A stretch of 64,000 nt of DNA, taken from Trichoderma breve (taxonomy: Eukaryota; Ascomycota; Sordariomycetes; Hypocreales; Hypocreaceae). The notes below the pieces were generated by a model that was not told the origin of the DNA, searched no databases, and saw nothing but the letters and a program-made list of their open reading frames with translations. Location: assembly GCF_028502605.1 (NCBI RefSeq), contig NC_079232.1, positions 3,534,001-3,598,000 on the forward strand, written 5' to 3'. The translations under genes were made by a program, and so were the position numbers. Below are positions 46,209 through 57,783 of the stretch, one piece after another. The stretch's first letter is position 1; each line of letters starts with the position of its first letter.

Positions 46209-48662
46209 ATGAGATATCCCGTGAAATTGCCGCGGCCGTTGATATCTCTCGGTTCTCGTCTGAGAGTTGCGCGACAACCACCAGCATCAGTTGCTAAATT
46301 GGACCGCAGCTTCTTTACTGAGTCGAAACGTCGAAGGAGACACCAGCAGCGCACAAGCATACCCGCAACTGTCCTTGCGCTGGGACTTTTCACTTGGTGG
46401 CTGTACCCGTCAGAGGACTTTGCTGAACTTTCCGAGAGCCAAAAAGCCAAGAGGAGAAAAGAAAAGGGAGGAAGAGAAGGCGACTCTCAGGAATCATACC
46501 AGCTTGTGACTGAGAAAACTGACGATGGCGCGTGGGCTTACTTTGCGCGGCAATTCGAATTCCTTTCGGCCACGGCTGAGCTCGAATGGGCTGCTTTGTC
46601 CGATAAGCTGGTTGATGCCATTACCCCGGAGTGGTGGAAAAACATACCCATGTATGTGAGGAAGCTTCAGCGGGAGCTATCGGTGTCTCCAGGATCGCTG
46701 GCGGAAGAGATATGGCAGGAGGCTCATGACCCTTTGATCAACCCCGAAATCCGGTACACTGCTAATGTCCGAGTCTCCTCGGAATTATGTGATGAGGAAA
46801 AGGATTACCTGCTGAGACGGAAACTTATTACCAGGGCGGCGTTGGCAAACTATCTCGGACTTAAAGAAAAGGACATCAACCCCGATGATGTGCCAACGAT
46901 TGCCATGTGCGGATCGGGAGGGGGGATGCGGGCCCTGATAGCAGGCACTGGATCTATGTTTGCGACAGATGAGGATGGACTCTTCGACTGTGTTACGTAT
47001 ACGGCTGGTGTAAGCGGTTCATGTTGGCTTCAGTTGCTCTACCTTTCTTCCTTCTCGAAAGGCAGTGTTGGCTCGCTTATACAGCATCTGAAAGCGAGAG
47101 CATCTACACATATAGCATATCCGCCGGTTGCTTTTCAATCTCTCACTTCTTTACCGACAAGCAAGTATTTGCTGAGCGGACTGGTGGAAAAGCTCAAGGG
47201 AGACGCTCATGCCGACTTTGGTCTCGTTGATATATACGGGCTGCTACTGGGTGCCAGATTCTTGATTCCAAGGGGCGAACTCGGCGTTGATGCTAGAGAT
47301 TTCAAGTTGTCGAATCAGCGTCTATATCTGCGGCATGGACGACGTCCAATGCCCATCTACACTGCTGTCCGCCATGAAATTCCCGCGGCAGAGTCTGAGG
47401 ACCCGCCAAAGCAAGATACCGCAATGAGCACGGTGGAAGAGATAAAGAAAGAACCTTACTTTCAGTGGTTCGAGATTACTCCCTATGAGTTCTTTTGCGA
47501 GGAGTTTTCTGCTGGGATACCGACATGGGCCCTCGGTAGGCGCTTTTCTGACGGACGCGATGTGGCTGATCATGGATTCCACCTACCAGAAGTACGGACG
47601 CCTCTTCTGATGGGCATCTTTGGAAGTGCATTCTGCGCAACGCTCAGCCACTACTATCGCGAGATTAGACCCCTTCTTAGAACGATTACGGGATTCCAGA
47701 CGATAGATGACTTGGTGTCAGTCCGAAACGATGATTTGAGCAAAGTACACCCTATAGATCCTGCCATTATCCCCAATTTCGCCTATCAGATGTATGGGAA
47801 GCTGCCTAGTACGACCCCTAGGAGCATTTTGGACGGAGAATATATCCAGCTCATGGATGCGGGAATGTCAAACAACTTGCCCATATATCCACTGCTCCGG
47901 CCTGGACGAAATGTCGATATCCTCATTGCCTTTGATGCCTCGGCTGACATTAAGACGGACAATTGGCTTTCTGTTGCGGATGGTTATGCACGACAGCGCG
48001 GAGTCAAAGGATGGCCGGTGGGCATTGGCTGGCCAAAACCCGATGAGACACCGGGGCAGGTAAGAAAGGAGCTCGAAGAAGCTCAGGCTACGACGGCCGC
48101 CGAGGCAGAACGGAGGGTAGAAGAAGCTCAGGCTACACAGGAGGAACTTCGCGAGGCCGCAGCAAAGCGCGAGGGTGTCAAGGCGACAAAGCTTGATGAA
48201 GAATCCAAGTTCAAGCCCGGAAGTGAAAAGGCCGGCGAACTAGGGTACTGCTCTGTATGGGTAGGGACAACAGAGGAGCGATCTACAGACTCGCCGCCCA
48301 TTACACAACCCATCACGGACGACACTTCGTGGAAATTGATGGAGCCGGACGCAGGGCTTACTGTTGTCTACCTCCCGCTTCTCTCCAACGACAAGGTTCC
48401 CGGCATCTCTCCCGGCACCACGGACTATTTGAGTACGTGGAATTTTGTCTACACGCCGGATCAGATAGATAGTGTTGTGAAACTCGCGCGTGCCAACTAT
48501 GATGAAGGCAAGGATCAAATCAAAGCTACGGTACGTGCCGTATATGAGCGCAAAAAGCAGTTGCGCGAGCAGGACGAGGCACAGCGTCGACTTGACAGCT
48601 ACACTGCCATGGCGCAAAAGGGAGAGGCAGCTCTTCTTCACCACAACGACCAGTTCAGCTAG
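46209..48662 (+). CDS. Cytosolic phospholipase A2-type lipase with membrane anchor
   Basis: A single exon of 817 residues. The active-site parts of the PLA2G4 / lysophospholipase catalytic fold are all visible: the oxyanion Gly-rich loop GSGGGMR (235-241), the nucleophile S269 in GVSGSCW, and D550 in LMDAGMSNN. It should cleave acyl chains from phospholipids. The N-terminus is basic and hydroxylated (MRYPVKLPRPLISLGSRL...), as in mitochondrial presequences, and a hydrophobic segment follows at about 55-66, so a mitochondrial membrane location is plausible; this matches what I recall for the Aspergillus homolog PlaA. A charged coiled-coil insertion (about 617-670) contains a duplicated EEAQAT unit. 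It is longer than the core fold and lacks an obvious C2 domain. Confidence 0.87.
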   Translation: MRYPVKLPRPLISLGSRLRVARQPPASVAKLDRSFFTESKRRRRHQQRTSIPATVLALGLFTWWLYPSEDFAELSESQKAKRRKEKGGREGDSQESYQLVTEKTDDGAWAYFARQFEFLSATAELEWAALSDKLVDAITPEWWKNIPMYVRKLQRELSVSPGSLAEEIWQEAHDPLINPEIRYTANVRVSSELCDEEKDYLLRRKLITRAALANYLGLKEKDINPDDVPTIAMCGSGGGMRALIAGTGSMFATDEDGLFDCVTYTAGVSGSCWLQLLYLSSFSKGSVGSLIQHLKARASTHIAYPPVAFQSLTSLPTSKYLLSGLVEKLKGDAHADFGLVDIYGLLLGARFLIPRGELGVDARDFKLSNQRLYLRHGRRPMPIYTAVRHEIPAAESEDPPKQDTAMSTVEEIKKEPYFQWFEITPYEFFCEEFSAGIPTWALGRRFSDGRDVADHGFHLPEVRTPLLMGIFGSAFCATLSHYYREIRPLLRTITGFQTIDDLVSVRNDDLSKVHPIDPAIIPNFAYQMYGKLPSTTPRSILDGEYIQLMDAGMSNNLPIYPLLRPGRNVDILIAFDASADIKTDNWLSVADGYARQRGVKGWPVGIGWPKPDETPGQVRKELEEAQATTAAEAERRVEEAQATQEELREAAAKREGVKATKLDEESKFKPGSEKAGELGYCSVWVGTTEERSTDSPPITQPITDDTSWKLMEPDAGLTVVYLPLLSNDKVPGISPGTTDYLSTWNFVYTPDQIDSVVKLARANYDEGKDQIKATVRAVYERKKQLREQDEAQRRLDSYTAMAQKGEAALLHHNDQFS

Positions 48663-48998
48663 ATCAACAAGTCTTTTTAGAAAGCTTTTGGAGGAAAAGG
48701 GGGTATGTTATGACTTGTATATCATATTGTATTATCCTGTTTGTGCAAGAGGAGGACGGTTTTCCAACTTATTTTACAATATGCTTTGTATTATACAGTG
48801 GGTGGGGGGCGCATTTCTAACCCAAACATACTCCATACATTCGTCTTCATAACCCGACCATCGCTCCCTTGCCCTTTTCTCTTTTTTTGCTTCTTCATTC
48901 ACTTCGTACATGTATATATATATACACCTGAGAACCTGCCCAACCGGACCTTTTCGGATAGTATTGCCACCCATAGAGCAAGCAGCGCCATTATCCGC
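48663..48998. other. Intergenic between convergent genes
   Basis: AT-rich 3' flanks with a TATATATA run near 48914. No gene is seen. Confidence 0.5.
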
Positions 48999-50141
48999 TT
49001 AGATGATTTCGCCAATGTCAATATACGGCGCTTTCCAGGGCTTGGCGCCCTCCTCCATCATGTCACTAGGCACCCGCACTTTGTTTCCAGGGCTGTATAG
49101 GTACCAGGCTTTGAGTGATGCCATGGACGCCTGTCTCCTGGCCACATCCAGGCTGGGGCCGGCGCCCTCTCCCAGCTTCTCCTTGCCGCTGTAGATTCCC
49201 ACCACGTAAACGGGAGTGCGGGACAATCGACCAGTCTCGCTCTCTAGACGAGCGACGGGTGCCTCGAAGCCCTCTCGGGCACACAGCATGGCTAATTCGC
49301 GAGTTGGGAGCTTGAACTCAAAGAGTGTTGAGGGATCGAGCTCTCGCGATAAGATGTGAGATTTGACAAAGGCCTTGACCTCTTCACGGCCGCAGTGGGT
49401 GTAGATGGCGCCAATCACAGCTTGGACAACGGATCCAAATGCCTCGCTCTGGAGGGTATCGTACTCTGGCTTCTCAGACTCGATACTGCTGACCTGATCG
49501 CCAAAGTCGTTGTCCAAGACCACACGACTGCTCAATCCTCGTCTCCAGGCCGGGGCCTTGTCAGAGCGGACGTAGCCCCACCGTGTGTTCACCAACTGAT
49601 CCTCGCCTGCCTTCCACTGCAGCAGACCCGGATCGACCTCTTCTCCCGGGGCAGCCGCAGACTCAACACCCCATCTCCTGGCGACCTGCTGCAGAGAGGC
49701 GTCGCCAGCGTAGGCCCTCAGGGCTTCGTATAAGATGGCCATGGGCAGGCGGGGCCACTTGCAGACGAGGTACTCGAGGACATGGTAGTTGACGATTGTG
49801 CTCCCCAGGTACGCCAGGTTTGTGTTGTTGAAGTTGGGATTGGCGTCCGCGGACGGCGTCACCAATGCCCTGGCCAGCGTCTGTAACGGAATCTTTTTCG
49901 AGAGGGAGAGTCGGGCGTGTAGGGCGGCGAGCTTTGCCGACTGGGCGGCCCGGGCGAATGAGGGAGCGGGGAGAGGAGGAGGAGAGTCGATGGATGTAGT
50001 AGAAGAGTCGTGCGCAGCGGCCGAGGACGTCGATTGGGACCGGGCGGCGAGGAGGAAGGGCTGTCTAGCTGCTGCGATGCCGGCGCCGCATCGGGCCTGG
50101 AGCAATTGGCCGCTCCATCGTGAGGGTCGTATCCTCTTCAT
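48999..50141 (-). CDS. MRPL3: Mitochondrial large-subunit ribosomal protein mL44
   Basis: A single exon of 380 residues, started at the ATG at 50141 because the sequence from there (MKRIRPSRWSGQLLQARCG) is a typical matrix-targeting sequence, while the 58 upstream in-frame codons are Phe-rich leader DNA. An RNase III-like fold (about 85-270) is followed by a double-stranded RNA-binding domain (about 285-360; GIYSGKEKLGEGAGPSLDVARRQA-type). The RNase III signature is degenerate (NLAYLGST in place of LEFLGDA), so it is structural and not a nuclease, as known for mL44/Mrpl3. It is part of the mitochondrial 54S subunit. Confidence 0.9.
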   Translation of the reverse strand: MKRIRPSRWSGQLLQARCGAGIAAARQPFLLAARSQSTSSAAAHDSSTTSIDSPPPLPAPSFARAAQSAKLAALHARLSLSKKIPLQTLARALVTPSADANPNFNNTNLAYLGSTIVNYHVLEYLVCKWPRLPMAILYEALRAYAGDASLQQVARRWGVESAAAPGEEVDPGLLQWKAGEDQLVNTRWGYVRSDKAPAWRRGLSSRVVLDNDFGDQVSSIESEKPEYDTLQSEAFGSVVQAVIGAIYTHCGREEVKAFVKSHILSRELDPSTLFEFKLPTRELAMLCAREGFEAPVARLESETGRLSRTPVYVVGIYSGKEKLGEGAGPSLDVARRQASMASLKAWYLYSPGNKVRVPSDMMEEGAKPWKAPYIDIGEII

Positions 50142-50627
50142 GTGTGTGGTTCGCGGGGTGAAGTAAAAAAAATTAAAGATGTAAGGCGGGATGACAGAAA
50201 TAAAAAATAAATTTCCCCCTCTGAACCCAATGCCCCTCCAGCTGGTCAAGAAGAGGCGTAAAAAGGAAGGGAAAACCGCAGAAGAGAGAAGGAAGAAAAG
50301 TTCTGGTTGAGGCAAGGATCAGACGATTTGTCGCTGTCCCGTCGTGCCTTTGTCGGAAAAAGATTCTGCGTCGATTTTGGTTCTCACAAGTGCCAAAAAG
50401 TCGTGTGAGCCGCTGCCCGCCTACCTTTTTTCGCAAGTTTGGGAAACTGGCGCCACAAACTGCGAGCCGGAATTACTTCGGCCCGGCGGTTCGTTTTCGC
50501 TGTGGCGGGACTATTCTCTCTACCAGCTTCTCGATTCCTGGGCTTGCTTGATAGTAGATTGACCAGTTATCCGCAGCAATTGCGCGCCAAAAGACCGTAC
50601 ACAGACGTCTTTTGATACATTTTCAAA
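50142..50627. promoter_or_regulatory. Divergent promoter of two mitochondrial-protein genes
   Basis: A 486-bp region from which mL44 (minus) and the complex I-like subunit (plus) diverge. No third gene is seen. Shared control of two nuclear genes for mitochondrial proteins is plausible, but I can name no site. Confidence 0.55.
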
Positions 50628-51093
50628 ATGGTAAGCTGTAGCATCATTGATTTCCGGCAGAGTATGGCTTGCTAACCATTCCCTAGGGTGGCGGTGGAAA
50701 AATCCCGTAAGTTGACCTCATCGAACCCAACTCAATAGCCCTCTCGAGACGCCTCGTCCTGATCGTGGAAAATCCGACACAGTTACCCCAAGCACGTCTG
50801 GTCGCCTTCTGGTGGTTGGTACGCCCAGCCTGCCAACTGGCGTGCCAACACACTCATCGCTGGAGCCGCCATGTTCGGCGTCATCGCCATTACGTGGAAG
50901 TTCAGCGCCGACAGGGAACGATGGGCGCATAAGCCGGAGCCGTGGGAGTGGCATCCTAGCCGATAGTACGTTTATGTCTGATTGTAGGAATTGGTCGTTT
51001 TTGCTAACGGTTTTGGCTTGAAGCTGGTCAAAGCAGTTGATTGAGTGGGACAAGGAGGACAAGCTGAAGGCAGCAAGCAGCAGCAAGGAGTAG
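50628..51093 (+). CDS. Small single-helix protein, probable complex I accessory subunit
   Basis: Four exons, 50628-50630, 50687-50706, 50783-50965 and 51024-51093, join in frame to 91 residues. The first coding exon is only the ATG, and the second is 20 bp. The protein starts MGGGGKIPYPKHVWSPSGGW, followed by one hydrophobic helix (about 31-47) and a charged tail ending YWSKQLIEWDKEDKLKAASSSKE-like. This matches, from memory, a family of about 9-10 kDa fungal inner-membrane proteins listed as NADH:ubiquinone oxidoreductase accessory subunits (NUUM or B-type). The gene itself is well supported by four in-frame joins. The complex I assignment is less sure; another small respiratory-chain subunit is the main alternative. 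No cleavable presequence is visible. Confidence 0.72.
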
Positions 51094-53250
51094 AGTTTTC
51101 ATTCGAGGGAAGGATAATAGACGAAATTGTACAAATTCTATACGAACAAAAGGCAAACATTTCAAAACGTTGAACTCCCCGAAAACTACGATCTGGTTGG
51201 CATTATGCGAATGTCAGTTGTGATTGAATGGCCAGACGAGTGAATTGAGTCACCCAGGAAATCGCTTAATCTAGGACAACAAAACCTGGCAGGTTGTTTT
51301 ACTGACAATATCTCGAGACAAATGGCATGCTGGGCCGTCATGAGCCGGTATAAGCTGGAGCCCTACGGATGCCTTGCATTGGAGATGTATGGCGCGAATC
51401 TAGAACATGGGGACAAGCTACATGTATTTATTAGACTAGGCTCCAGAGGTTGCTGTCAAAGTGCTGTTGACATTGTTATGCAGCATCTGGATAAATACTG
51501 CCGAGCGATGGACTCCGAGAGGCTCATGGAGCACGTTGCACCCCACTGACAACGCAGATGTACTGCATGAGGGGAATTATAGAGAAGGCTCGGGAATATA
51601 TTCCACTTGCCCCGTCTCGCTGGTTTTGGAGGTTAGGCTCGCACGGCTGGGTGATAAGGCTGAGGTGCGTTGTTCTGATGCAAGGGGATGGCGTGCCGTC
51701 CCAAAAGCAGGCTGATATTGGGTTGACATGGGGGCTAGGCACAGACATCCAAGACAGGTATGACACATGGTATTGATCATTGTGCACTCATACAGCGGCA
51801 GTGAGATTGATGCCTGCAAGGATCTGGGAGCCTTGGTGCGGCTCTAACTGCGAACAGGTTAAGGGTACGCAAGCTATTAACATTTGATGTTGGTAGAGTA
51901 CGAAGTGCAGATCATACATATTAGACTTGAATATTACATTTTGGGTAAATGGGTAATCCCGGGACAGGGACAAGAGATGCCGTCACCTTTTGTATCACAA
52001 GTGAGGAGCACAAACATGTTCAAAAGAGAAAAACTACTCATATGTACACAAGGCAAGGCATTCTTTTCGAATCTTAACTCCATTTATTAAATCTTTATTC
52101 TGCCTTGGCTTTAATCCTGCCCAATCCTCAAATGTGCGATAACAAAGAGGTGCTGCATGCTGCAACAGCAACATATTCAGGCCCCCAAGAAGTGCGGCTG
52201 CCAGCCTATGAACGACCACAGCCCGTCATTTTCGGTCGCACTCGTACAAACCGCAGTAAATGCACCACAATTGCTCGGCCAATAATCTACCTGGCCGGTA
52301 CGGCGTTGCCCAACAAGAAGACCACAGTGTGGACTGTAACATCAGAGTCCAAGCCCCGCTGTTCTTGAGTTGAGAGAGTTGAGACAATCAATTAGAATCA
52401 ATGCATCTGTTTGCCTACTAGACCAAAGGTGCTAGACGCTTCCATTCACTGCTCCCTAGTAGCAATATAGCAGCTTTAGTGCCTTGGACACACTGTTAGT
52501 GCCGTGGTAGATACCTAGAAGCTCCGCGCTGACAAAAACGTCACTTGTTTCCGACCGGCATCAAATCATGGCCGCGTTACACAAATACAACTAGCATCGG
52601 CTCGCTGCTCGATATTGCTCTTCGCCTATTCATCTACCTTGCTAGTAGGGCCTCTCTTGTCCTTTCCTTTCCTTCTCCATTCCTATCTTCCTCTATTTCT
52701 CTCTTCTTATCTGCTTTTCTCTACTCTTCTCTTCTTCATCACTTCGTGGCGACGATTCTCCCCCCAGAAAGCTGCCACCTTGTCACCGCAAGCCTGGGGC
52801 CATTTTCGCGTCATCTTGATTCCTCGACTGTGCCCACTCCGGGAGCCTGTTATCCATCGCACGCCATTTTTATTTTCTCCTGATCGATCATAAACACGCG
52901 CACGCTGCGTGTCTGTCGCCACCTCCGTTGTATCTTGATGAGCGCTATCGCGGGGATTTATACTTGTTTCACTCTTTCATCTTTGCGGGCCCACGAACTC
53001 GGATATATACCCATCTCTCGCCGCCCCGGTCGCCTCTTTGACTAATACCAGCCGAGACATTATTACTACCTAGCGTCTCTTGTTGACCGACTACAAACGA
53101 AACGGATAAACTACAGCTTTATCTGCTCTACGACTTGGCTTTCTTCGGCCGTTGAGATTGACGCTGGTCGTTTGATTTTGGCTCGCTGTGCATTTCGCCT
53201 GGCCGAACTCGGCCCCTTGACTGCGTTGAACCGCAGGTTGCAGGGACAAG
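51094..53250. other. Intergenic, promoter of the ubiquitin ligase gene
   Basis: No gene is supported in 2.1 kb. The right part, about 52650-52745, is a long pyrimidine (CT) tract typical of strong fungal promoters. Confidence 0.55.
52650..52745 (+). promoter_or_regulatory. Pyrimidine-rich promoter tract
   Basis: A near-continuous run of C and T (TTCCTTTCCTTCTCC and the like), about 500 bp upstream of the RING-H2 gene start. Such CT boxes often lie close to transcription starts in filamentous fungi, which would imply a leader of several hundred bases. Confidence 0.5.
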
Positions 53251-55050
53251 ATGGACGGATCATCTCCAGACCACGCACACCGGCACCTCGATGCGAACGC
53301 TGGTCGTGAGGTTGTCTTTTGCCATGCCTGCTCCAGGGAATGGTACCGCGATGAGCGTGGGTTACTATGCCCCAGATGTGGTAGCGATATCACAGAAATC
53401 GTATGCTGCCTCTCTCTCGCCATTTCCCTTCCTTGCATTGCTTGACCTTGACTGACCCAATCCATAGGTAAGCCCAGACAATGATCCTCGAGATTTGAAT
53501 GACGACGACGATTCGGAGCCGGAATCTCCCCCACTGCGTCATAGATTTCCACCCCGGGACCGTGACCACGACCACGACCACAACCACGACCATGATTCAG
53601 ACCCAGACGAAGCTGATATTGAAGAACATCTTGGAGGACCGAACGGCTTTCATTTCCGCCGCAGCGTTAGGGGCCGCCCAGGAATGCAACACCATGATCC
53701 CAACGTCGACCCTGTGATTGAACGATTTCTCGGCATGATTCAGGATTTCCAGCCCCCGCGACGACCCAATGCCTACGAACAACGACCGGAGGAAGGCCGA
53801 TTTGGAGGGCCGCATATCCATCGCGCTACATTCACGAATGGAAGTGGCAGTGCCTCTGTTACCATCTTTTCTGGCACTGGGACGGGACTCTTTGGACCGG
53901 GACCTCCTGGCCAGGAGCGCCACGGCGACCCATTCCAAACGTGAGTTAACCTGCTTGTCGTTTACATTAGATTAATGCTGTCTTGTTTCAGAAACTAATT
54001 GAAGCTGTGGTACGTTTTAGATTCTTCTCCAATGTCCTTCGGGATGTGTCACCTCCTGTAGGAGGCCGCGAGGCAGGAGGTCCTACTCCAGGATTTGCGA
54101 GAGGACTCCAAGAGATTTTAAACCTGTTTAACCCGGCGCATGCGATTGCCGGAGATGCCGTTTATTCACAAGAAGCTCTGGATCAGATCATTACAAACCT
54201 CATGGAAGCGCATCCACAATCGAATGCTGCACCGCCAGCGTCAACCGAGGCACTTGCCAACCTGGATCGAAAGCCCGTAGATGCCTCCATGTTGGAAGGT
54301 GAATCAAAAATTGAATGCACCATTTGTATAGACGATATGAAGGTGGGTGACCCGGCTGCATTTCTGCCTTGTAAGCACTGGTTCCATGAAGAATGCGTCA
54401 CTCTCTGGCTCAAAGAACACAACACTTGTCCGGTTTGTCGAGCATCCATTGAGAAGCCCGAGGACAGAAGCGGCCCCAACAGGCATGCAAGTCCACCCCC
54501 AATCTCCACCCAGTCTAGCGATTCGGATGATCTATATGGGAGCGGGCTGCACCGTACCGAGCCGCTTCCAATTCCCGGAGCAGGGCCCTCTCGTCCTCCA
54601 AACCAGAGCCAGAGCCGGCTTAATGAAGCCATGCGTGGCCTCTCATCACAACAAGAGCAGCAAGACCGTGAGAGCATGAGACGTATCTGGGGCATTTCTG
54701 GAGGCGGTTCTGGGGATCGCGCCGAACGGGAGCAAGAGCGCGATCAGCGGGAAAGGGAGAGAGACCGCATCTGGGGCGCCCCGTCTGCCTACGATACTTG
54801 GCGTGCGCAACGGCGAAACTCGCGAAACTCGCTTTCCCCTACGAGCCCTAGATTATCTTCGTTTGCGGATTATAGAGTGCGCCCGAGACAAACGAGTCCG
54901 CCACAGAGCAGCCGTCGTGAGAGAGAGAACTCCAGCGCCAACACCAATGCCAACCCTAGCCAACAAACTAGTTCCGGACCCTTTAGTTGGCTGAGGGATA
55001 GGTTCACGGGAGGAGGCTCCCGAGATGAGTCTAACCGTGAAGAGCGTTGA
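53251..55050 (+). CDS. RING-H2 E3 ubiquitin ligase, RNF126/RNF115-like
   Basis: Three exons, 53251-53400, 53468-53940 and 54021-55050, give 550 residues. The N-terminus has a small zinc ribbon, C24-x2-C27 and C40-x2-C43, as in RNF126/RNF115. A C3H2C3 RING-H2 lies at 307-347 (C307, C310, C325, H327, H330, C333, C344, C347), complete. The layout, zinc ribbon then long linker then RING, is that of RNF126-type ligases, which ubiquitinate cytosolic and mislocalised proteins. The linker contains an alternating Asp/His tract (81-95). The C-terminus is Ser-, Arg- and Glu-rich and disordered. Of several possible acceptors for intron 2, only TTTTAG at 54020 keeps the frame open (FQT|FFSNVLRDV). Confidence 0.88.
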
Positions 55051-57783
55051 TTTCGCTCGGTACCAGAGTTAGATCCGGCCCATCATTTCCGCGAGAGGTC
55101 AACAGTTATCCATTGCCTATAGGTAGGCAAGGTTAGTTTTCCGTGAAGCAGCCGGATGAATGAATGATGGATGCTATAAACCCGGCGGGACGTCTGGAAA
55201 CCAGGCATGACGGAAATTGATCTGATAGGCTGCTCTAGTTGTTGAAAGAGGGAGGAGGAGGGGAGAAGTAAGAACACGAAACAAAACATGACCAATCAGG
55301 CATTATACATTTGGGTTTCAACCGCACTTAGGTTAGCGGTGCATATCGAAATAACGACATAACGATAGAAGGCTTTACTGTACATGTACACACAAGTGGA
55401 GATTTGCTGCATGCTCGCGCGATGAAGTTGCAACTGCCTGAAGCTTGTTTCTATTCTAGGCAGATTTGGCAAAGGGAAGGCCCTTTGAGACTTAAGTCAT
55501 TTTGTTTTCTTCTTGGTTGCGTTGGCTGTGATTGACGATGAATAACCAATAGTAGTTGCAGAAACTGGCTCTGGAGGTACGGACCAGCTCTGAAGCCATT
55601 GCCGCCCGGCTGGTATGCGGATAGTACCTATTTATATTATAGTATTGCGGGTGTGAAGGCTCTTGTTCGAGCTGCAACCTGGATGGCTGCAGCTAAGTTG
55701 CTTGTAGTAAACTGATGACATGCATGTAGGTATGTAATACTATAGACTACCCTCCATGCCGTATGCGAGCTTCGTATATTCGTATGTGTGCATATAGACG
55801 ACACTAGGGAAGCAGCTAAGCAGCATGCAGAGAATTCAGCCAATGACTGACCAAAATCTCACCTCTGAAGAGGGCTGCAAAAGTGGCGATGAGAGACTCG
55901 CTGAAGATTTTCAAGATGGCATGTTTTGAGCGTTTACTTTGACTGATTTAGTTTTACAAGGGGAGGTTTACAAAGGGGGGGCAAACGGGATTCGGCAGTG
56001 GAGAGGCTACGGTATTCTGTTGGGCAGGGGTTTTACAAAATCCTCCTCTGTAGCCTGGGTCGGCATTTGGGCGGCCGCTAGCTGATTGCTGGCAAGTATT
56101 CGTAGTTTAATCAATGCTATTATGGTAACTACCTCATGTAAGCAGAGAATATCCTGTCTGGTTTTATAAAGAACTGGCAAACGTGGAACGCAAATACGCC
56201 GTATTATTCCCTGCTCAGATACGGAGAATACGCAGGGTCGATTGATTGACATCTGAGAGCGGCCCCACCGGCGACTTGAGCCGAGGCGCCGAGGCTTAAA
56301 GCAGGAAGTTCAGAACTCAGCAAAAATAGGAATGTGACGCACGGAGAGACGGAGACGGAGACGGAGCGTCGGAGTTGGTTGGGAACGGGAATGAATGTTG
56401 GCGATGGAATTTGGGCGAATTCTATTGATGGTATTATTTTCATGTTGGGTTAATATTACTATTTGCTTTGCTATGAGGGGCTTGGAAGGGGGTGCAGCTA
56501 CGGTGGTGTTGTGGCACTTGGGGCGGATGAATTGATGCATTGATTCGCATCCTTAGCGGGCTTATACTATCCATACCTACTATTCTTGGATGTAACAGCG
56601 AGTGCTGGGAGTTGCTGAGACGCTGCAGAAAGTTACATAAGTTGCTTTCCCTGCTAGGAAAGTCTGGATGACAGCGTCGGCCGACATTGAACTTTTGCCC
56701 GGGCGAGTGGATTTTTGTGAGAAGCGGCATTGCAAGCGTCCAAGTCCGTGCTTGTTCGGCCGAGTTGCTGTTTCACGACTGTTGTGTATGGAGCCCTTTT
56801 TTCTTAACGAACGGATAAAGGGGGGGCCTTCGGAGATTCCAAAATGTCCTACCTCTTTTTAAATCGTTCTATCTCTCGTATGACGATACGAATGGAAAAA
56901 AGAAGACAGCTAAAAGGCGTCCAGCAACGGCAGCTCTACCGTAATCGGGAACCAGAGCCCGATCCCCCACCGTTCGTCCAGGTCGCAAATCACGTCTGGC
57001 AGCTCCACCACGATGCCGCTAGAAGACCCCACTGACGGGATTGCCGTTGGATTTACGGAGATGGAGATTGGGTAAGAGAGAGCAAGGGGTGGGTAAAGTT
57101 TGCATAGTAGGAGCTGGGAGCTGAGGTTTTAGGTGCCGGGGAGATAGCCAAAGGGAGACAGAGAGAGTGAATGAGACAAAAGAGACAGAAGAGATCGGGA
57201 CCGGCATTCGGGGGAGGACCCTGGCCGAACTAAATCAATCCGTGCTACTGTACGTCTTACACGATTTCGGACTCTGCTAGGGGCCCCGAATGGCCACGGA
57301 GCCCATGGACAGAGAGGAAAAGTGGCGGATCAGGATGAGGCTGATGGTGATGGATGATGCCATGTTGCATTTCGTCTGAAACGACGGCCAAAGCGACTTG
57401 CTCTGTGTAGCTCGAGGCCATAATCTCGCAGATAAATAACACGAATATTTCCTCACTCCTCCTCACTCCTCCAAAACAAGTCAAGACACCCTTTTTTGAA
57501 TAAAGAGGAAAAACAAAAGACCTCTCTCTCCTCGTCCCACCATTCGATCATCGCCCCTCCATCCCCTTTTGACAAGCTCCATCACAGCCCGCCGTTTTAG
57601 CTGCCTTGTCTTTAGCTACATACCTTAGCAGCGCTTTGGGCATTTAAACTTCAAGCTTGGGCCTTGTTGTTCTCCTCATTCTTCTTTCTCCTCTCTTCTG
57701 CTCAGTTTGACATTACGTCAAATTGGAATTGAAGTCTTTATTCTTTGTTTTTTATTCTTTAGATCTTCGGAATCGACACGACA
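55051..57783. other. Intergenic, CYP505 promoter
   Basis: 2.7 kb with no gene I can support. It contains a GGAGAC-type short tandem repeat (56341-56374), and pyrimidine-rich DNA at about 57510-57580 and 57665-57705 ahead of the CYP505 start. Confidence 0.5.
56341..56374 (+). repeat. Short tandem GGAGAC-type repeat
   Basis: Several imperfect copies of ACGGAG/GGAGAC in a row. A low-complexity repeat with no assigned role. Confidence 0.6.
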
